Part shown: positions 1-8,685 of the stretch, piece by piece
How positions within the stretch are numbered: position 1 is the stretch's first letter
How the letters are laid out: the number at the start of each line of letters is the position of its first letter
Source of the DNA: Novosphingobium piscinae
GTDB lineage: Bacteria; Pseudomonadota; Alphaproteobacteria; Sphingomonadales; Sphingomonadaceae
Length of the DNA: 64,000 nt
Direction of reading: 5' to 3'
Assembly: GCF_014230355.1 (NCBI RefSeq)
Contig: NZ_JACLAX010000013.1
Span: forward strand, 20,857-84,856
Made by a program: the position numbers and the translations under genes
The notes under the pieces: model-generated
The model's database searches: none
What the model saw: the letters and a program-made list of their open reading frames with translations, nothing else
What the model was told of the DNA's origin: nothing

Positions 1-811
1 CCTTGGCGCGGCGGAAGCGTGCCTCGAGTTGGGGATCGCTGGGCCGGGTCCAGGCCGGGTCCTTCTGGTAGACCTCGAGCAGGGTGGCGATACGGTCGCC
101 CTCGAGCGGGTGGGTAGACATGAACGGGTCCATGTCGGCCTGGCTGTAGCCGCGCCGGTAGCCCTCCTGCTCAAGCTTCTTGAAGAATTCGAGCGAACCG
201 CGCCCGCTGATCCCGGCGGCCGAAAGATAGGCCGCGCCGGCGGCATCGGCCTGCGATTCCTGCGCCCGACTGAACGCCAGGTACTTGCCCATGGCCGCAC
301 TCTGCCCGGCCATCACCGCAGCCATCGCCGCCTCGCCGCCGCCGGCCACCGCCGCCGCGGCGCCCAGCAGCAGCGACAGGATGCTGATGTTTCCCGCGGC
401 CTTGGCACCCTGCTCGCCGGTGATCGCATGGCCGCCGGTGATGTGGCCAAGTTCGTGCGCGATCACCCCCTGGACCTGATTGGCGGTGTCGGCCGTGTTG
501 ATCAGCCCGGCGTTGAGATAGACCACCTGCCCGTTCATGACGAAGGCGTTGATCGACATGTCGCCGACCAGCACCACATCGACATTGCGGGGATCGAGCC
601 CGGCCGCCTTGACCAGCGGGGCGCTCATGTCGCGCAGCAGGGTCTCGGTTTCGGCATCGCGCAGGATCGACTGGGCCCGGGCCTGCTGCCAGGGCAGCAG
701 CAGCGCCAGCAGGACCATCGTCCAGCACCGCAGGCGATCTCGGAGCGGGCCACCATATGGCCGGTTGCGCGCCGACGACGACGATTCGCGGAGGCGGGCC
801 GGGACAGACAT
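1..811 (-). CDS. M48 family zinc metalloprotease (3' end outside window)
   Basis: Exported zinc peptidase of the M48 (BepA/LoiP-like) type, expected to act in the periplasm on envelope proteins. The reverse strand encodes VIAHELGHITGGHAI, with the HExxH zinc motif at about 443-457, and near the window edge DPFMSTHPLEGDRI, typical of M48 proteases. A hydrophobic stretch MVLLALLLPWQQARAQS (codons at 668-718) looks like a signal peptide with cleavage after ARA. The start is uncertain: in-frame ATGs lie at 862 (a TAGGA-like site upstream), 811 and 718. The gene runs off the left edge, so any C-terminal TPR region is not visible. Family is clear; the exact role is not. Confidence 0.85.
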   Translation of the reverse strand, partial: MSVPARLRESSSSARNRPYGGPLRDRLRCWTMVLLALLLPWQQARAQSILRDAETETLLRDMSAPLVKAAGLDPRNVDVVLVGDMSINAFVMNGQVVYLNAGLINTADTANQVQGVIAHELGHITGGHAITGEQGAKAAGNISILSLLLGAAAAVAGGGEAAMAAVMAGQSAAMGKYLAFSRAQESQADAAGAAYLSAAGISGRGSLEFFKKLEQEGYRRGYSQADMDPFMSTHPLEGDRIATLLEVYQKDPAWTRPSDPQLEARFRRAK

Positions 812-953
812 TGTCGCCGGACTTTGCGGGCAACGGCTGAACCGGGGATGAAAGCGGGCCATGACGGCCAGTCCTATCCGGCTTGCGAGCCCGGCGCCAC
901 TGCTTCGACGGGCAGGCCGGGTGGGTCAGCCTGGCAGGCAGGCGACGAGGCGG

Positions 954-2303
954 TCAGCCGAGCAGCTGGCGCGCCGCACGCTCGAGCAGGACGGCATCGT
1001 CCGCCACCTCGCCCAGCAGCACCACGCCCTCGGCGGTGCGGCGCGCGAGGACAAGGGTAAACTCGTCGCCATCCGCCGGCAGCGCGGTCAGGGGGCGGGT
1101 CGGCAGATCGCGCAGCCGTGCGGCCAGCGCCGCGCGGGCAGGTTGCGTCCGACCGGGCTTGCCGCTCTGCGTGCGGCGGAACTCGCGTTCGGCCTGGAGC
1201 ACGCCCTTGAGGCCCCCCGGGACGGCAGCGAGATGGGCGGCCAGCTGGCCGGCGGGCAGGCCGGTGCGCTGGGCATAGCCGATCACGGTGGCATACTCGG
1301 TCAGGCGGGTCTTGTCGTAGGTCGCGCCGAAGACGAGCTTGACCACCGGCAGCAGCGGCGCGCGCGCCTGCATGGTGAGGCCGGCGTCGGCGACCAGCTC
1401 GGCGAATTCGTCCGGTCGATCCAGCGCGGCCAGGGCAAAGTCGTGCGCCCGGCCGATCGCGGCATAGAGCGCATGCCGGCTGCGATCCTCCGAACCCTGG
1501 GCCGCCTTGGCAAGGTCGCGTGCGGCGGCGAGCAGGTCGGCGAGGCCGAGCAGGCCATCGTCGGTCTCGGCCGGATCGGCCAGCACGGTCAGTTCCAGTG
1601 GCTCCTCTTGGTCCAGCGGCTCGGCTGGGCCATCGGCCCAGGCGGCCAGGCCAGTGGCATCGTGGGCAGGGCCAGGGGTGCTGCGCGAATCGATCCGCAG
1701 CGCCTGGTCGATGGCCAGCATCAGCTCGTCGGTGGTCTGCTGGTCGGCGAGTTCCTTCCAGTTGATCACACCATAGATCAGGTCGACCCGATCGGCCGCA
1801 AGGCTGGCCGAGAAGGGCAGGAGAATGCCGCGGTAAAGCAGGGTGCGGCCGCGCTGGTTAACGAATTCGGCCTCGAACCCGATCGGCGCGGCATTGGCGA
1901 TGATCTGCAGGTAATGATCGGTGATGCGGGAGGCGAGCGAACGCCCTGGCACGTCGGACAGGCGGCCGACGTTGTGCGGATCGCAGCCGGATTCCTCGGC
2001 CAACGCGCTGCCAAGGTAGCGGATCACCGGATCCTCGATCCCACCCGACACGTCAATCAGCACCGAATGGGGATCGAAGTCAGGAAGGCTGCCGGTTTCG
2101 AGATCGGCAATCAGCGGGAAATTGCGATCGCCGAGCAGGCTGGCCCAGTGGTTGTAGGCGCGCACCTGCATGCGGCGATCGTCCTGTCCGATCACCGGCG
2201 GCAAGGTTTCGTGGCCGATGTCGTCCTCCCGAGGATCGTAGAACTCGGTCTCCAGGTGGTCCGGGTCGGACATCCCGCCCCACGGCCCGCGCAACGTATC
2301 CAT
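954..2303 (-). CDS. PAS-domain protein of unknown function
   Basis: Predicted cytoplasmic protein of 449 residues. The N-terminal half (about residues 40-190, from RAYNHWASLLGDRNFPL to IYGVINWKEL) matches the PAS-type sensory domain common in Sphingomonadales and Caulobacterales proteins of unknown function. The C-terminal half is alanine-rich, helical and unrecognised. No kinase, cyclase or HTH domain is present. I chose the ATG at 2303 because AGGGGA lies 8 nt upstream; in-frame ATGs at 2324 and 2348 lack such a site. The same frame stays open up to 3704, but that part is only a shadow of the MFS gene. Function unknown; redox or ligand sensing would be a guess. Confidence 0.8.
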   Translation of the reverse strand: MDTLRGPWGGMSDPDHLETEFYDPREDDIGHETLPPVIGQDDRRMQVRAYNHWASLLGDRNFPLIADLETGSLPDFDPHSVLIDVSGGIEDPVIRYLGSALAEESGCDPHNVGRLSDVPGRSLASRITDHYLQIIANAAPIGFEAEFVNQRGRTLLYRGILLPFSASLAADRVDLIYGVINWKELADQQTTDELMLAIDQALRIDSRSTPGPAHDATGLAAWADGPAEPLDQEEPLELTVLADPAETDDGLLGLADLLAAARDLAKAAQGSEDRSRHALYAAIGRAHDFALAALDRPDEFAELVADAGLTMQARAPLLPVVKLVFGATYDKTRLTEYATVIGYAQRTGLPAGQLAAHLAAVPGGLKGVLQAEREFRRTQSGKPGRTQPARAALAARLRDLPTRPLTALPADGDEFTLVLARRTAEGVVLLGEVADDAVLLERAARQLLG

Positions 2304-2407
2304 CCGAACAGTCCCCTGCTGCATCTGGCGGGGAGATTGCCCAAGCATGGTGGACAAATGGTTAAGTTGCGCCGAAACCCGCGCAACTTCGCGCGCGACC
2401 AGGGAGG

Positions 2408-3682
2408 TCAGCGCGCCAGGACCACCCCTTCGCCGGGGCGTGGCAAGGGCGCGACCAGCCCGAGCAGCACAGTCGCTGCCAGCAGGAAGGCAGCGGCGAG
2501 GCCAAGCGCGACCGCGCTCGACGTGAGGTCGGCAAGCCAGCCCCACAGCCCGGCGCCGATCGCCATGCCGCCGAAGCTGACCGACTGGTAGATCGCCATG
2601 CACCGCCCTAGAATGGCCTCGGGCGACCGCAGCTGCATGGCGACGTTGATCGTGGTGAAGCAGAACGTGAAGGCCACCCCGCCGAGCACGATGAACGGGA
2701 ACAGCACGGCGGCCTGGGCGATCAGGGCCAGCGCCAGCATGCTGGCAGCGTAGATCACCGCGCCGACCCGCACCACCGCCTCGGCCCCGATCGACCGCCG
2801 CAGGCGGGTGACCACCAGCGCACCGAGGATCGACCCCAGCCCGAAGGCCGCGAGCAGCAGCCCGAACAGGGTCTCGTCGGCCGCGAGATTGTCGCGGATC
2901 ACCGCCGGCAGAAGCGATTGCAGCGCTGATCCCCCGATCCCCACGCAAAGCCCGCGCAGCAGGATGCGGCGGACCGGCCCCGAACCGGCGCAAAAGGCCA
3001 GGCCGACGCGGATCGAAGGCAAAATCGCGCGGCGCGCAGGCGCCGGCAGGCCGGGGCGCCAACGCAGCAACACGAAGATGAGCGCGAGGTAGCTGACCGC
3101 GTTGAGCCCGAAGGCAGCGGTTACCCCGATCGTCGCCACCAGCACCCCGCCCAGCGCCGGGCCGATGCTTCGCGCAAGGTTGAGCGCCACGGTGTTGAGG
3201 GCGATCGCCTGCGGCAGGTCGCGCGGGCCAACCTGCGCACGGACCGAGGCCTGCCAGGCCGGGGCGTTGAGCGCCGTACCCGTGCCCACCGCGAGAGTGA
3301 AGGCGATCAGGCCGTAGGGGCCGAGCAGCCCGGTCGCGCTGAACGCGGCCAAGGCGGCCGAGCACAGCAGCATGGCGCTCTGCGCGGCGAGCATCACCCG
3401 GCGTCGGTCGTAGTTGTCCGCGATGGCTCCGGCAAAGACGCCGACCAAGAGGATCGGCGCGGTGGCCGAGGCCTGGATCGCGGCGATCAGCGTGTGCGAG
3501 CGGGTCAGTTCGGTCATCAGCCAGGCTGCCGCGATCGACTGGATCATCGAGCCGAGCTGCGACAGCAGGTTGGCGGTCCAGATCGCGCGGAAGGCAGGAT
3601 AGCGCAGGGGGGCGAAGGTCCCGACCGGCGTGGGCGCGGCGAAAGCGGCTGCCGGTTCGGTTCGGTCGCGCAGATCGGCCAT
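2408..3682 (-). CDS. MFS transporter (EntS-like exporter family)
   Basis: Inner-membrane major facilitator of 424 residues with about 12 hydrophobic segments, of the MFS_3/EntS type. The N-terminus PLRYPAFRAIWTANLLSQLG and the segment DNYDRRRVML (a cytoplasmic loop 2-3 motif) are typical of this exporter group. Substrate unknown; relatives export siderophores or drugs. The start is the ATG at 3682 (MADLRDRTEP); the frame is open 18 codons further upstream but that part is not conserved-looking. It sits 104 nt before the PAS gene on the same strand, so co-transcription is possible. Confidence 0.88.
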   Translation of the reverse strand: MADLRDRTEPAAAFAAPTPVGTFAPLRYPAFRAIWTANLLSQLGSMIQSIAAAWLMTELTRSHTLIAAIQASATAPILLVGVFAGAIADNYDRRRVMLAAQSAMLLCSAALAAFSATGLLGPYGLIAFTLAVGTGTALNAPAWQASVRAQVGPRDLPQAIALNTVALNLARSIGPALGGVLVATIGVTAAFGLNAVSYLALIFVLLRWRPGLPAPARRAILPSIRVGLAFCAGSGPVRRILLRGLCVGIGGSALQSLLPAVIRDNLAADETLFGLLLAAFGLGSILGALVVTRLRRSIGAEAVVRVGAVIYAASMLALALIAQAAVLFPFIVLGGVAFTFCFTTINVAMQLRSPEAILGRCMAIYQSVSFGGMAIGAGLWGWLADLTSSAVALGLAAAFLLAATVLLGLVAPLPRPGEGVVLAR

Positions 3683-3745
3683 GGCTGTTCCGTGGCCCCC
3701 GCAAACCGCGCGGTCAAGCGGTCCACCCGCCTGCACCGCGCCGGA

Positions 3746-4237
3746 TCAGAAGATGTAGCGCACCCGTACGGTCTGGCGCACCGGCCCGTCGGTCACGGCG
3801 AAGGCAGCGGCGGAGAACCGCGGCGGACCGAAGCGCACCTTGGCATCGCGCGAGAAGCCGAAGCCCTCGCGCGGGACCATCAGCGCCGTGTCGATCCGGC
3901 CGTTGGCGTTCTCGTCGTGGATCAGCGCGAAGGCATAGGTGCCCGGCGGAACCTTGCCGAAATCCAGCAGCACCTGGCCCGGTGCGGCTGGCACCTCAAG
4001 CTTGTGAGCCTGGGGATCGTCCTTGCAGTTCGGAAACAGCGCGACATTGGTGGTCAGGCAGGCCCGCACCAGTCCGCGCCCGTTGCGCAAACCGCTGACC
4101 ATCACGCTGACGTCCTGCCCGGCCGGGGCCACGCCGCCGAGCACGACCCCCGCCGCGCCGAGGCTCAGGGCTGCGACAGGCCGCGATCGGTCCCGCACAG
4201 TCGATCCCAGACGCGAAAGTAGAGGCCGTAATTGCAT
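3746..4237 (-). CDS. DUF2141 domain protein, exported
   Basis: Small predicted periplasmic or outer-membrane-associated protein of 163 residues. After a signal-like segment (RPVAALSLGAAGVVLGG) comes a beta-rich DUF2141 domain: VMVSGLRNGRGLVRACL, then the typical PPGTYAFALIHDENANGRID and FGFSRDAKVRFGPP. Function of the family is unknown. The start overlaps the 3' end of the sterol desaturase gene by 73 nt. An in-frame GTG at 4198 would shorten the overlap, so the start is tentative. Translation is probably coupled to the upstream gene. Confidence 0.85.
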   Translation of the reverse strand: MQLRPLLSRLGSTVRDRSRPVAALSLGAAGVVLGGVAPAGQDVSVMVSGLRNGRGLVRACLTTNVALFPNCKDDPQAHKLEVPAAPGQVLLDFGKVPPGTYAFALIHDENANGRIDTALMVPREGFGFSRDAKVRFGPPRFSAAAFAVTDGPVRQTVRVRYIF

Positions 4238-4914
4238 GAATAGAGCTCATGATGGCGATGGTGGTGGCTGGCGGTTATCAGCCAACCTCCCAACCGGGAA
4301 TGAACGAGCCCATGCGGAAACAGCTCCCATCCCATGTGATTGGTCACGCCCATCACCGTCATGATGGTGAGCACCACCCCCAGGACGGCGACGTGGACCG
4401 GGATCAACAACACCAGCACGGGGATCACCACCGCCCCGGTCAGCGCCTCGATCGGGTGGAAGCTCATCGCCGCCCAGGCGGTCGGAGGCCGGCTGGCATG
4501 GTGCACGGCATGGGCCAGACGGAACCAGCGCGGACGGTGCATCAGGCGATGGGTCCAGTAGAACCAGGTATCGTGCGCAAAGAGGTACAGCAGCAACGAC
4601 ACCGGCAGGTACCACAGGGGCCAGGCATCCCATTCGGCATAGATCCGGGTCCAGCCATAGGTCTGCCACCCCCAGGCGACCAGCCCGGCAGGAATCCCGT
4701 AGATCACCGCAGAGAGCAGCGACCAGCCGATTTCGCCGCGGATCTGGCGGCCCAGGCCGCCATAGAGCCCGGGGCGGACCCGCGCCGTCGCCAGCGCGAA
4801 ACCGCCGCTGGCGAGCAGGTAGCGCAGCGCCACGATGGCGGTCATCGCCAGGGCCGCGCCGCCGGCGGCCGCGGCGGTGGTGAGCATCATGGTCGCTTCC
4901 ATCGTCGCCGCCAT
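4165..4914 (-). CDS. Sterol desaturase / fatty acid hydroxylase family membrane protein
   Basis: Integral-membrane di-iron oxygenase of 249 residues. Three histidine clusters that bind the iron pair are visible: HDTWFYWTHRLMH, HAVHHASR and ASHHHRHHELY, separated by hydrophobic segments. Family members hydroxylate or desaturate lipids such as fatty acids, hopanoids, sterols or carotenoids; the substrate here cannot be read from sequence. The gene follows rhlE after 49 nt and overlaps the DUF2141 gene, so the latter two are likely one transcription unit. Confidence 0.88.
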   Translation of the reverse strand: MAATMEATMMLTTAAAAGGAALAMTAIVALRYLLASGGFALATARVRPGLYGGLGRQIRGEIGWSLLSAVIYGIPAGLVAWGWQTYGWTRIYAEWDAWPLWYLPVSLLLYLFAHDTWFYWTHRLMHRPRWFRLAHAVHHASRPPTAWAAMSFHPIEALTGAVVIPVLVLLIPVHVAVLGVVLTIMTVMGVTNHMGWELFPHGLVHSRLGGWLITASHHHRHHELYSCNYGLYFRVWDRLCGTDRGLSQP

Positions 4915-4963
4915 GCCCGAATCCGCCGCAAAAGGCCATCCCGTTGCCCGAGGGTCCAGCGGG

Positions 4964-6361
4964 TCAGTTCACGCGCCGGACCTTGCCCGCATGCTGGCCG
5001 ACCGACTTGGGCCCGCGCGGACGGAACCGGCGCTTGGGTTGGCCGTCACCCTCGGCGCGGAGCGGACGCGGCTCGCCGCGTGCCTCGCCGCGCGGCTGGG
5101 CCTGACCCCGGCCGCCATCGCGCCGCGGCGGCCCGCGCCGCTCGCCGCGACCACCGCCGTGGCCCTGGGCCTCGGGCTCGGCGCGGATCGGCGTGGGCAG
5201 ACTGGCAGCCTGCTTGAGAAAATCCTCGGGGAGGGGCTGCGGGGTGAGCTTCACCCCGGTCAGCTTCTCGATGTCGCGCAGGTAGGGACGCTCGTCGGGG
5301 GCAACGAAGCTCAGCGCAATCCCGTCGGCGCCGGCCCGCGCCGTGCGGCCGATGCGGTGCACATACTGCTCGGGCACGTTGGGGATCTCGAAGTTGAACA
5401 CGTGGCTGACGCCGGTCACGTCGATCCCGCGCGCGGCGATGTCGGTGGCGACCAGGATCGGGGTCGAGCCCTGGCGGAAGCCCTCGAGCGCGCGGGTACG
5501 CTGCGCCTGCGACTTGTTGCCGTGGATCGCCGCGGCATTGACGCCGGCGCCGGCGAGATGGCGCACAACGCGGTCCGCGCCGTGCTTGGTGCGGGTGAAG
5601 ACCAGCGCCCGGTCGATCGACTTGTCGGCCAGACCCCGGCGCAGCGTCAGCGTGAGCAACGCCTGCTTCTCGGCCTGGTTGAGGAAGGTCGCGTACTGCT
5701 CGACCCGCTCGGCGGTGGTCGACTGCGGCGCCACCTCGACCCGCACCGGATTGTTGATGAAGCGCTTGCCGAGCTCGGCGATCGACTGCGGCATGGTGGC
5801 CGAGAAGAACAGGCTCTGGCGGTCCTTGGGCAGCAGCGCGGCGACGCGGGTGAGCGGCTGGATGAAGCCGAGATCCATCATCTGATCGGCCTCGTCGAGC
5901 ACGAAGATCTCGACATTGCGCAGGGTCAGCGCGCGCTGGTCGATCAGATCGAGCAGACGCCCCGGGGTGGCGACGAGAATATCGGTGCCGGCCACCAGAG
6001 CCCGGGCCTGCTTGCCCACCGGCACACCGCCGAACACGCATTGCACGCCGAGCCGGAGGTACTTGGCATAGCCACGGATGTTCTCGGCGATCTGCGCCGC
6101 CAGCTCACGGGTGGGCGACAACACCAGCATCCGGCACGAGGCCGGCTTGGTCGGCTTCAGATCGCCCGCCAGGCGGTGCAACGAGGGCAGCGAGAAGGCC
6201 GCGGTCTTGCCGGTGCCGGTCTGGGCGATGCCGAGCAGGTCACGCCCTTCGAGCAGGGCCGGGATCGCCTTCCGCTGGATCGGGGTCGGATCGGCATAGC
6301 CCTTCGCGTCAAGCGCGCGCAGGATCGGTTCGGCCAGGCCGAGGTCGGAAAAATAGGACAT
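4964..6361 (-). CDS. rhlE: DEAD-box ATP-dependent RNA helicase, RhlE type
   Basis: RNA helicase of 465 residues for RNA remodelling such as ribosome assembly or RNA decay. Motifs in order: Q motif PTPIQ, Walker A AQTGTGKT, PTRELAAQI, DEAD (VLDEADQM), SAT (FFSATM), then helicase C with ATDIAARGID and HRIGRTARAG. The C-terminal tail of about 95 residues is basic and rich in Arg, Gly and Pro, as usual for RhlE. I placed the start at the ATG at 6361 (MSYFSDLGL), which matches the family N-terminus. Upstream in-frame sequence to 6481 looks non-coding. RhlE over other DEAD paralogues is an inference from the N-terminus and tail. Confidence 0.92.
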   Translation of the reverse strand: MSYFSDLGLAEPILRALDAKGYADPTPIQRKAIPALLEGRDLLGIAQTGTGKTAAFSLPSLHRLAGDLKPTKPASCRMLVLSPTRELAAQIAENIRGYAKYLRLGVQCVFGGVPVGKQARALVAGTDILVATPGRLLDLIDQRALTLRNVEIFVLDEADQMMDLGFIQPLTRVAALLPKDRQSLFFSATMPQSIAELGKRFINNPVRVEVAPQSTTAERVEQYATFLNQAEKQALLTLTLRRGLADKSIDRALVFTRTKHGADRVVRHLAGAGVNAAAIHGNKSQAQRTRALEGFRQGSTPILVATDIAARGIDVTGVSHVFNFEIPNVPEQYVHRIGRTARAGADGIALSFVAPDERPYLRDIEKLTGVKLTPQPLPEDFLKQAASLPTPIRAEPEAQGHGGGRGERRGPPRRDGGRGQAQPRGEARGEPRPLRAEGDGQPKRRFRPRGPKSVGQHAGKVRRVN

Positions 6362-6655
6362 GGAATCAGTATGCTTTCGTTGGCGCACGCCAAGCGGGCG
6401 CGCGCGACAAGGGTTCGCGTCGGGCGACCCCTGCGTGAGTGGGAAGCTTGGTGGGCGTGGCCGTGCATCGCCGCGGAACACGCCTTGCGCTAGGTGCAGG
6501 CGGATCTCACGCTGGCGGTCGATTGCGCGGATGCCGCGCCGGCCACGGGCAGGGTCTTACGATCGATTGCGCCAAAACGCAAGGAAATTACGCAAGCTGC
6601 CACGCGCGGCCGGCGGGGACTTGCCAAGCGGCGGCCAGCATGGTCCAGCGCGGCC

Positions 6656-6817
6656 ATGGCCGCGCCACCTTCGCCCTGCACCCGGGTCTGCCGGATCGAG
6701 TCCCGCACCGGCTGGTGCCTGGGCTGCCGCCGGACCCTCGCCGAGATCGCCGACTGGGCGATGATGACCCCGGCGCAGCAGCGCGCCCTGCTCGCCGACC
6801 TGGCACGCCGGCGCTGA
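6656..6817 (+). CDS. DUF1289 small Cys-rich protein
   Basis: Protein of 53 residues with the DUF1289 pattern: PSPCTRVCRIESRTGWCLGC followed by RRTLAEIADWAMM. The four cysteines in a CxxxC...CxxC arrangement suggest a small metal-binding knuckle. Function unknown. The frame is open from 6494, but similarity to the family begins at MAAPPSPC, so I use the ATG at 6656. It is convergent with the acetyltransferase gene that ends at 6864. Confidence 0.8.
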   Translation: MAAPPSPCTRVCRIESRTGWCLGCRRTLAEIADWAMMTPAQQRALLADLARRR

Positions 6818-6863
6818 GTGACGGGCCCGTGCCGTCACTGGTTCAGCTTAACTGACACCGAGT

Positions 6864-7322
6864 CTAGTCGAGCGCGAGGTGGAGGAACTGGTTGTAGGGG
6901 CTTTCCTGGTAGTCGGCGAAGACCGGTCCGGTGCGGAATCCGTGCCGGCGGTAGAGCGCCAGCGCCGGATCGAATGACGGCGCAGTGCCGGTCTCGAGCA
7001 TCAGCTGGCGCAGGCCGCGCGCCCGGGCCGTGGCGATGACATGATCCAGCAGCCGCGCCGCCACGCCCTGGCGCAGATGGGCGGGATGGGTGCGCATCGA
7101 CTTGATCTCGCCGCTGGTCGCATCGAACTGCTTGAGCGCCGCAATCCCCAGCGCCCGGCCGTCGCGCCAGGCGGTCCATACCGTGATTCCGGGCTGCCGC
7201 AGCCCGCCCAGATCGAGCACATAGGCATGTTCGGCCGGGGTCCCGCCCAGCATGCCCTCGCGATGGAGGCGCAGCAGCTCGAGGGTCTGCGGATCGGTCA
7301 GGTCGTCTTCGCGGATATCCAT
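6864..7322 (-). CDS. GNAT family N-acetyltransferase
   Basis: Predicted cytoplasmic acyltransferase of 152 residues. It has the GNAT acetyl-CoA motif A, IKSMRTHPAHLRQGVAARLL with the R/QxxGxA loop, and the C-terminal ALYRRHGF motif B. The closest general type is the YsnE-like group. Substrate unknown. The start is the ATG at 7322 (MDIREDDLTD); the upstream open frame is low-complexity. It follows mmcB by 84 nt on the same strand and may be read from the SOS-controlled promoter. Confidence 0.85.
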   Translation of the reverse strand: MDIREDDLTDPQTLELLRLHREGMLGGTPAEHAYVLDLGGLRQPGITVWTAWRDGRALGIAALKQFDATSGEIKSMRTHPAHLRQGVAARLLDHVIATARARGLRQLMLETGTAPSFDPALALYRRHGFRTGPVFADYQESPYNQFLHLALD

Positions 7323-7406
7323 GGCGGGGCGGTCCGTGGTGGCGGCTCCGTCCGATGTGCCCGCCCTGCTGCGGCCGGGCAAGGCCCGTCGGGGCAATCG
7401 GCCGGG

Positions 7407-7937
7407 CTAGAGCCCGGCGACGAACCCGGCGCAGTGCGGATCGGCCGCGACCACCTGGCGGCGCAGCGCGGCGCGGGCCAGCCGCTCAACCTCGGCCTTG
7501 CGCCGGGCCGCCGCCAGCGGGCGCATCGGCGCCGGCCGCAGGATCTCGGCGTCGTAGCCATCGGCCACGATCAGCCCGCACTCTGTGGGACGGAAGGCCG
7601 GCCCTTCCATGCAGGCGCGGTCGAGCGCGGGATGGAGCGCCCAGAAGAAGCGGTCGCAGTGGTCGAGATAGTCGGTCCACTTGCCGTCGCCCAACAGATC
7701 GGCCCGGCTCACCTTGATCTCGACGATGATCACCTGGCCCTTGGCATCGATCCCCATCAGATCGGCGCGTCGGCCCGAGCGCAGGGGCATCTCGGCAAGG
7801 CACCAGATATCGTTGCGCGCGAACAGCCGGCAGACCCCGCGTGCGACCGCGGCCGCGCTCCGCGCCGCGGTATCCAGACCGCAGGGGACCGCGGCGGCAG
7901 GGTCGGGAAAAGAGGACGGGGCGAGCGACGAATCCAT
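7407..7937 (-). CDS. mmcB: MmcB family DNA repair protein
   Basis: Protein of 176 residues of the DUF1052/MmcB family. MmcB is an SOS-induced protein of alphaproteobacteria needed for mitomycin C resistance in Caulobacter. The core RSGRRADLMGIDAKGQVIIVEIKVS with D...ExK is the arrangement of a PD-(D/E)xK nuclease-like fold, so a nuclease or DNA-binding role is likely. The ATG at 7937 lies 12 nt from a LexA box (7950-7964), which strongly suggests LexA control. Downstream on the same strand is the GNAT gene. Confidence 0.9.
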   Translation of the reverse strand: MDSSLAPSSFPDPAAAVPCGLDTAARSAAAVARGVCRLFARNDIWCLAEMPLRSGRRADLMGIDAKGQVIIVEIKVSRADLLGDGKWTDYLDHCDRFFWALHPALDRACMEGPAFRPTECGLIVADGYDAEILRPAPMRPLAAARRKAEVERLARAALRRQVVAADPHCAGFVAGL

Positions 7938-7949
7938 CGCCGTACACTA

Positions 7950-7964
7950 GAACATAATGCGAAC
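7950..7964 (-). promoter_or_regulatory. LexA (SOS) box upstream of mmcB
   Basis: Read on the minus strand the site is GTTCGCATTATGTTC, an exact match to the alphaproteobacterial LexA consensus GTTC-N7-GTTC. It lies 12 nt upstream of the mmcB start codon, so bound LexA would block transcription or translation start. Confidence 0.85.
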
Positions 7965-7980
7965 TTTGCAAGGCACCGCG

Positions 7981-8340
7981 CTAGTGCGGCGGGACGAGCG
8001 CGAGCAAGGCCGCCCGCGCCGCGAGGAACTCCTGCCACAGCGCCTGTGCTGCGGGGCGCACCTCAGCGCCGCGCGCCCGGGCCACCAGCAGGGCACGAAT
8101 CCCACCCTCGAGGATCGCGGCGGTATCGGCCAGTCCGCGCCCGATCAGCGCCAGCCGCCAGCCGTTGGCCAGGCCGAGTGATTCGGTGCCGTCATCCGCT
8201 TGCGGCGCGGCCGCAGCCGCCGGTTCGCCGGCGAGATTCGCCACAAGCCCAGCCGCCTCGTGCAGCGCGCGCCACTGCACCAGCAGCGCCTCGGCGCGCG
8301 GGCTGGCCGAAGGGGTGGGCGGAACGGCGAGCGTGGTCAT
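7981..8340 (-). CDS. Hypothetical alanine-rich protein
   Basis: I do not recognise this 119-residue protein. It is mostly predicted helix, rich in Ala, Leu and Arg, with no signal peptide or membrane segment. Central part: LGLANGWRLALIGRGLADTA. The start is the ATG at 8340; a TTG three codons upstream is less likely. It precedes mmcB by 43 nt on the same strand, and that gap contains the mmcB LexA box, so mmcB probably has its own promoter. Confidence 0.55.
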   Translation of the reverse strand: MTTLAVPPTPSASPRAEALLVQWRALHEAAGLVANLAGEPAAAAAPQADDGTESLGLANGWRLALIGRGLADTAAILEGGIRALLVARARGAEVRPAAQALWQEFLAARAALLALVPPH

Positions 8341-8439
8341 GCGGACCAAGCTAGTCGCGAGCCCTTGCGAAATGGCTAAACCTGGTCTGCGAATTCACGC
8401 TGGCGCGCCCGTCCTGCCTCTGCTAGTCGCGCCGCTCAC

Positions 8440-8516
<77 letters not shown>

Positions 8517-8685
8517 GCACAAGCTTTGCGGCGGGCGCCCATCGGGCTCGCTGGTGGAACCGCTCAGTCGGCAGCGTGCCAGCACCATGCGCTTGGCCGG
8601 CTCTGGCCATTCGGCCGCCACCGCGGCGTGAAGCGATTCGGTTCCGCGCCGCGTTCGGATCGGCACCGGCGCCGCAGCGCCGCCC

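Noticed and set aside
171..833. 220-codon minus-strand frame at the left edge
   Set aside because: It is a shadow of the M48 protease, which lies in another frame containing the HExxH motif and signal peptide.
2304..3704. N-terminal extension of the PAS protein to 916 residues
   Set aside because: The frame is open only because of high GC; this part is antisense-free shadow of the MFS gene in another frame, while the MFS frame shows clear membrane helices.
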